From Minisyncoccota bacterium (GTDB taxonomy: Bacteria; Patescibacteriota; Minisyncoccia; Moranbacterales; GCA-2747515): a stretch of 34,641 nt of DNA. This document shows positions 33,236 through 34,641 of the stretch, one piece after another (position 1 is the stretch's first letter; the number at the start of each line of letters is the position of its first letter). Both the position numbers and the translations under genes were made by a program. Below the pieces are notes generated by a model that saw only the letters and a program-made list of their open reading frames with translations, was not told the DNA's origin and searched no databases. The DNA lies in NCBI GenBank assembly GCA_020629675.1, contig JAHDCW010000007.1:1-34641 (forward strand), in the 5' to 3' direction.

Positions 33236-33244
33236 TGTGGATAA
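33236..33244 (-). promoter_or_regulatory. Single consensus DnaA box
   Basis: TGTGGATAA, the exact complement of TTATCCACA, in the AT-rich gap after gltX. A single 9-mer can occur by chance. No box cluster or dnaA/dnaN genes are nearby, so this is not evidence of an origin. Confidence 0.3.
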
Positions 33245-33268
33245 CTTTTATTTATTTACAGAAAAGAC

Positions 33269-33277
33269 TGCTATAAT
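33269..33277 (+). promoter_or_regulatory. Extended -10 promoter of the surface-protein gene
   Basis: TGCTATAAT, the same extended -10 as at 9074-9082. No -35 at the right spacing (TTTACA at 33255-33260 is too close). Initiation is predicted near 33284. Confidence 0.65.
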
Positions 33278-33310
33278 AAAAATCGTAAAGATAACAGGGT
33301 GTCACCAAAG

Positions 33311-33338
33311 CAAAAGCTTTGTGTGGCTTTTGTTTTTT
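33311..33338 (+). terminator. Intrinsic terminator between gltX and the surface-protein gene
   Basis: A 7-bp stem CAAAAGC/GCTTTTG (33311-33317 with 33326-33332), an 8-nt loop and a T6 run. It lies downstream of the promoter at 33269-33277, so besides ending gltX transcription it would interrupt the leader of the next gene. Confidence 0.75.
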
Positions 33339-33360
33339 CTAAAAATAAAAATACGCTATA

Positions 33361-34641
33361 TGCAGCTATCGCAATACAAGAGTGTGGGGGTTATGGTTCT
33401 TGTGAAGATTCTTATGTTCACTGCCGTGCTCACACCATCAGTTTATGCTGATCTTCCCATTGATACATCCTCATGGGGTGAGATTTGTTATATCATTGAT
33501 GATGATAATCGCCATGATGTTTACATTGTGGATCCGAGTGATCTTTCGACGATGACACTACTGGGTGGAACTGATGTCCCGCCGGAGCCAGACGCGCTTT
33601 GGCAGATTGAGGACTTCTCATTTGGGCCAGGCGGCCTCTTGTATGCAGTGGCAGCAGATTCTACTACGCAGGGTACATTTACTATTGGAAATATTGATAC
33701 AAAGACAGGTGACTTTACCCCTTTTCCAAATTCTTTTCAAAACGATGCCGTTACCCCGGGGGGTACCAATTTGGCGAAAGCGCTGACGTACGATGCAGCT
33801 AATAATGTTTTTTATTTCCTTGGTCAGACAGGGTGGCCGTCAGGTGATCCATCAATCGTGACGATTGACGCGACAACAGGGCTTGAGATTGAGACACGCC
33901 TCATTACAGGTGCGTTTGCTGCGCCGGGAGAGTTCTCTCATGATTCACCACATCACTCTTGGCAGGGTGCAACGATGGATGCGGGGAGCACAGTTATTTA
34001 TGCTATTTATCAGCATCGTGATTACGGCTTAAATGTCGGTTTCGCTATATTCTATGAGCTTGATCCTGCAACTGCGACTGTGACCGAGATTAGTCGTACT
34101 GATACAGCTGGTATTGCTGCTATGGGACTCACGTATCCATGGTATGGAGGTCAGGCGCCAACAGAAATTAAAAACCTGGAGAACATCTCGCTCACCTCCA
34201 ATGGAGATTATGTCGTCTTTCGTTCAAATGGTTGGGTGGATGAGTCAATTGGCGATTATGCTGGTATTATGTATGACTTTGATCCAGTGACAGGGTTTTT
34301 GAGTAATCCACGTCGATTTGATCTGCCGTATCGTGAGTATGACCTTGAAGGTATGTTTTGTAACGCTGGCTTAGCAGACATCACTCTCACAAAATCAGTC
34401 GCCAGCGTAACATCAAACCTGGGAGCGAGTAGTGTCCTCATAGATGAAGGCGACCAAATAACATACAGCTTTGAACTCACGAACACAGGTGTCACTCACC
34501 TCGCAATTACAGCAAATGCAATCACTGACCCCCTCGTAGGAACAGTAAGTTGTCCTGTCACACCGGCTCTCGCACCAAATGCATCAATCACATGTACCGC
34601 AGATAACCCTTATCCAATCACAGCACAAAACGTCCTAGATG
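33361..34641 (+). CDS. Secreted surface protein, propeller-like domain plus DUF11-like repeat (partial)
   Basis: An open frame with no stop runs from ATG 33361 to the window edge (427 codons), so the 3' end is missing. A signal peptide is clear: a short polar start, a hydrophobic core ([15 protein letters not shown]) and cleavage after SVYA (about residue 30). Residues about 40-335 contain repeated DxxTG/GxLYAV units typical of beta-propeller proteins. From about residue 340 a DUF11-like module begins ([11 protein letters not shown], then the YSFELTNTG and [15 protein letters not shown] segments), a family often present in long tandem arrays on CPR and Gram-positive surface proteins. The full protein is probably a large adhesin-like stalk protein. 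Codon choice shifts towards C-ending codons in the DUF11 part. The start is supported by the signal peptide. Confidence 0.85.

Noticed and set aside
33236-33300. Origin at the perfect DnaA box after gltX
   Set aside because: A single 9-mer with no further boxes; the AT-rich stretch is explained by a promoter.
33565-33786. 73-codon frame inside the surface-protein gene, and a minus-strand frame at 34256-34495
   Set aside because: Both are shadows of the open signal-peptide-bearing frame starting at 33361.
1-34641. UGA read as glycine (code 25) because UGA stops are so rare
   Set aside because: None of the full-length reading frames contains an in-frame TGA, including uvrA with 954 codons and the open 427-codon frame at the right edge; a recoded genome would show many.

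Overview
The window reads as a chromosomal segment of a Candidate Phyla Radiation (Patescibacteria) bacterium. The evidence is indirect. It combines a compact, mostly co-directional housekeeping gene set with families that are frequent in these genomes: a DUF4012 protein, a GT4-GT2 fusion glycosyltransferase, TagA/WecG, a solitary type IV pilin, an excalibur membrane protein, SecE with a long acidic tail, and GatB together with GltX, which implies indirect Gln-tRNA or Asn-tRNA formation. UGA is almost unused as a stop: of 33 complete genes 22 end in TAA, 10 in TAG and one in TGA, and that TGA is followed at once by TAA. No reading frame contains an internal TGA, so the standard code applies here. 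This pattern recalls relatives of lineages that lost or reassigned UGA, but the exact phylum cannot be fixed from this window. I saw no tRNA, rRNA, CRISPR array, insertion sequence or prophage structural gene.

Layout. 1-6919: a phosphomannomutase/phosphoglucomutase on the minus strand, divergent from ychF; then uvrA from a near-consensus promoter, a nucleotidyltransferase-like gene and a small S24/S26-type peptidase. 6996-8942: recR-dnaB on the minus strand. 8943-9569: an inverted repeat at the dnaB promoter and a strongly promoted gene for a small RRM protein with a leader of about 120 nt. 9570-12976: an MscS channel, a membrane excalibur protein and a polytopic DUF4173-like protein. 12969-14954: a priA gene on the minus strand whose helicase motifs are degenerate. 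15045-17951: a 2H-phosphoesterase-like gene, then secE-nusG-rplK-rplA.

18065-24497 is the accessory-looking part. It begins with an AAA_28-CYTH fusion ATPase and a small membrane protein on the opposite strand. A nucleotide block follows: an adenylate-kinase-like protein, dCTP deaminase, a double-length ThyX-like protein, a P-loop (d)NMP kinase-like protein, a thymidylate-kinase-like protein, a MazG pyrophosphohydrolase and a protein with a possible ParB/sulfiredoxin-like segment. The simplest reading is a dTTP supply pathway: dCTP to dUTP, dUMP, dTMP and dTDP. Several expected active-site residues are altered, so synthesis of a non-canonical nucleotide is a hypothesis worth testing.

24525-34641: gatB, a pilin, a one-helix protein, then the tight cluster DUF4012 - glycosyltransferase - TagA/WecG - gltX, which links cell-surface glycan assembly to Glu-tRNA synthesis. 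The window ends inside a secreted surface protein, a propeller-like domain followed by a DUF11-like repeat, that runs off the edge. Intrinsic terminators with long perfect stems and sigma-70 promoters with extended -10 elements recur. Several starts lie at or within 10 nt of the predicted transcription start, which suggests leaderless translation.
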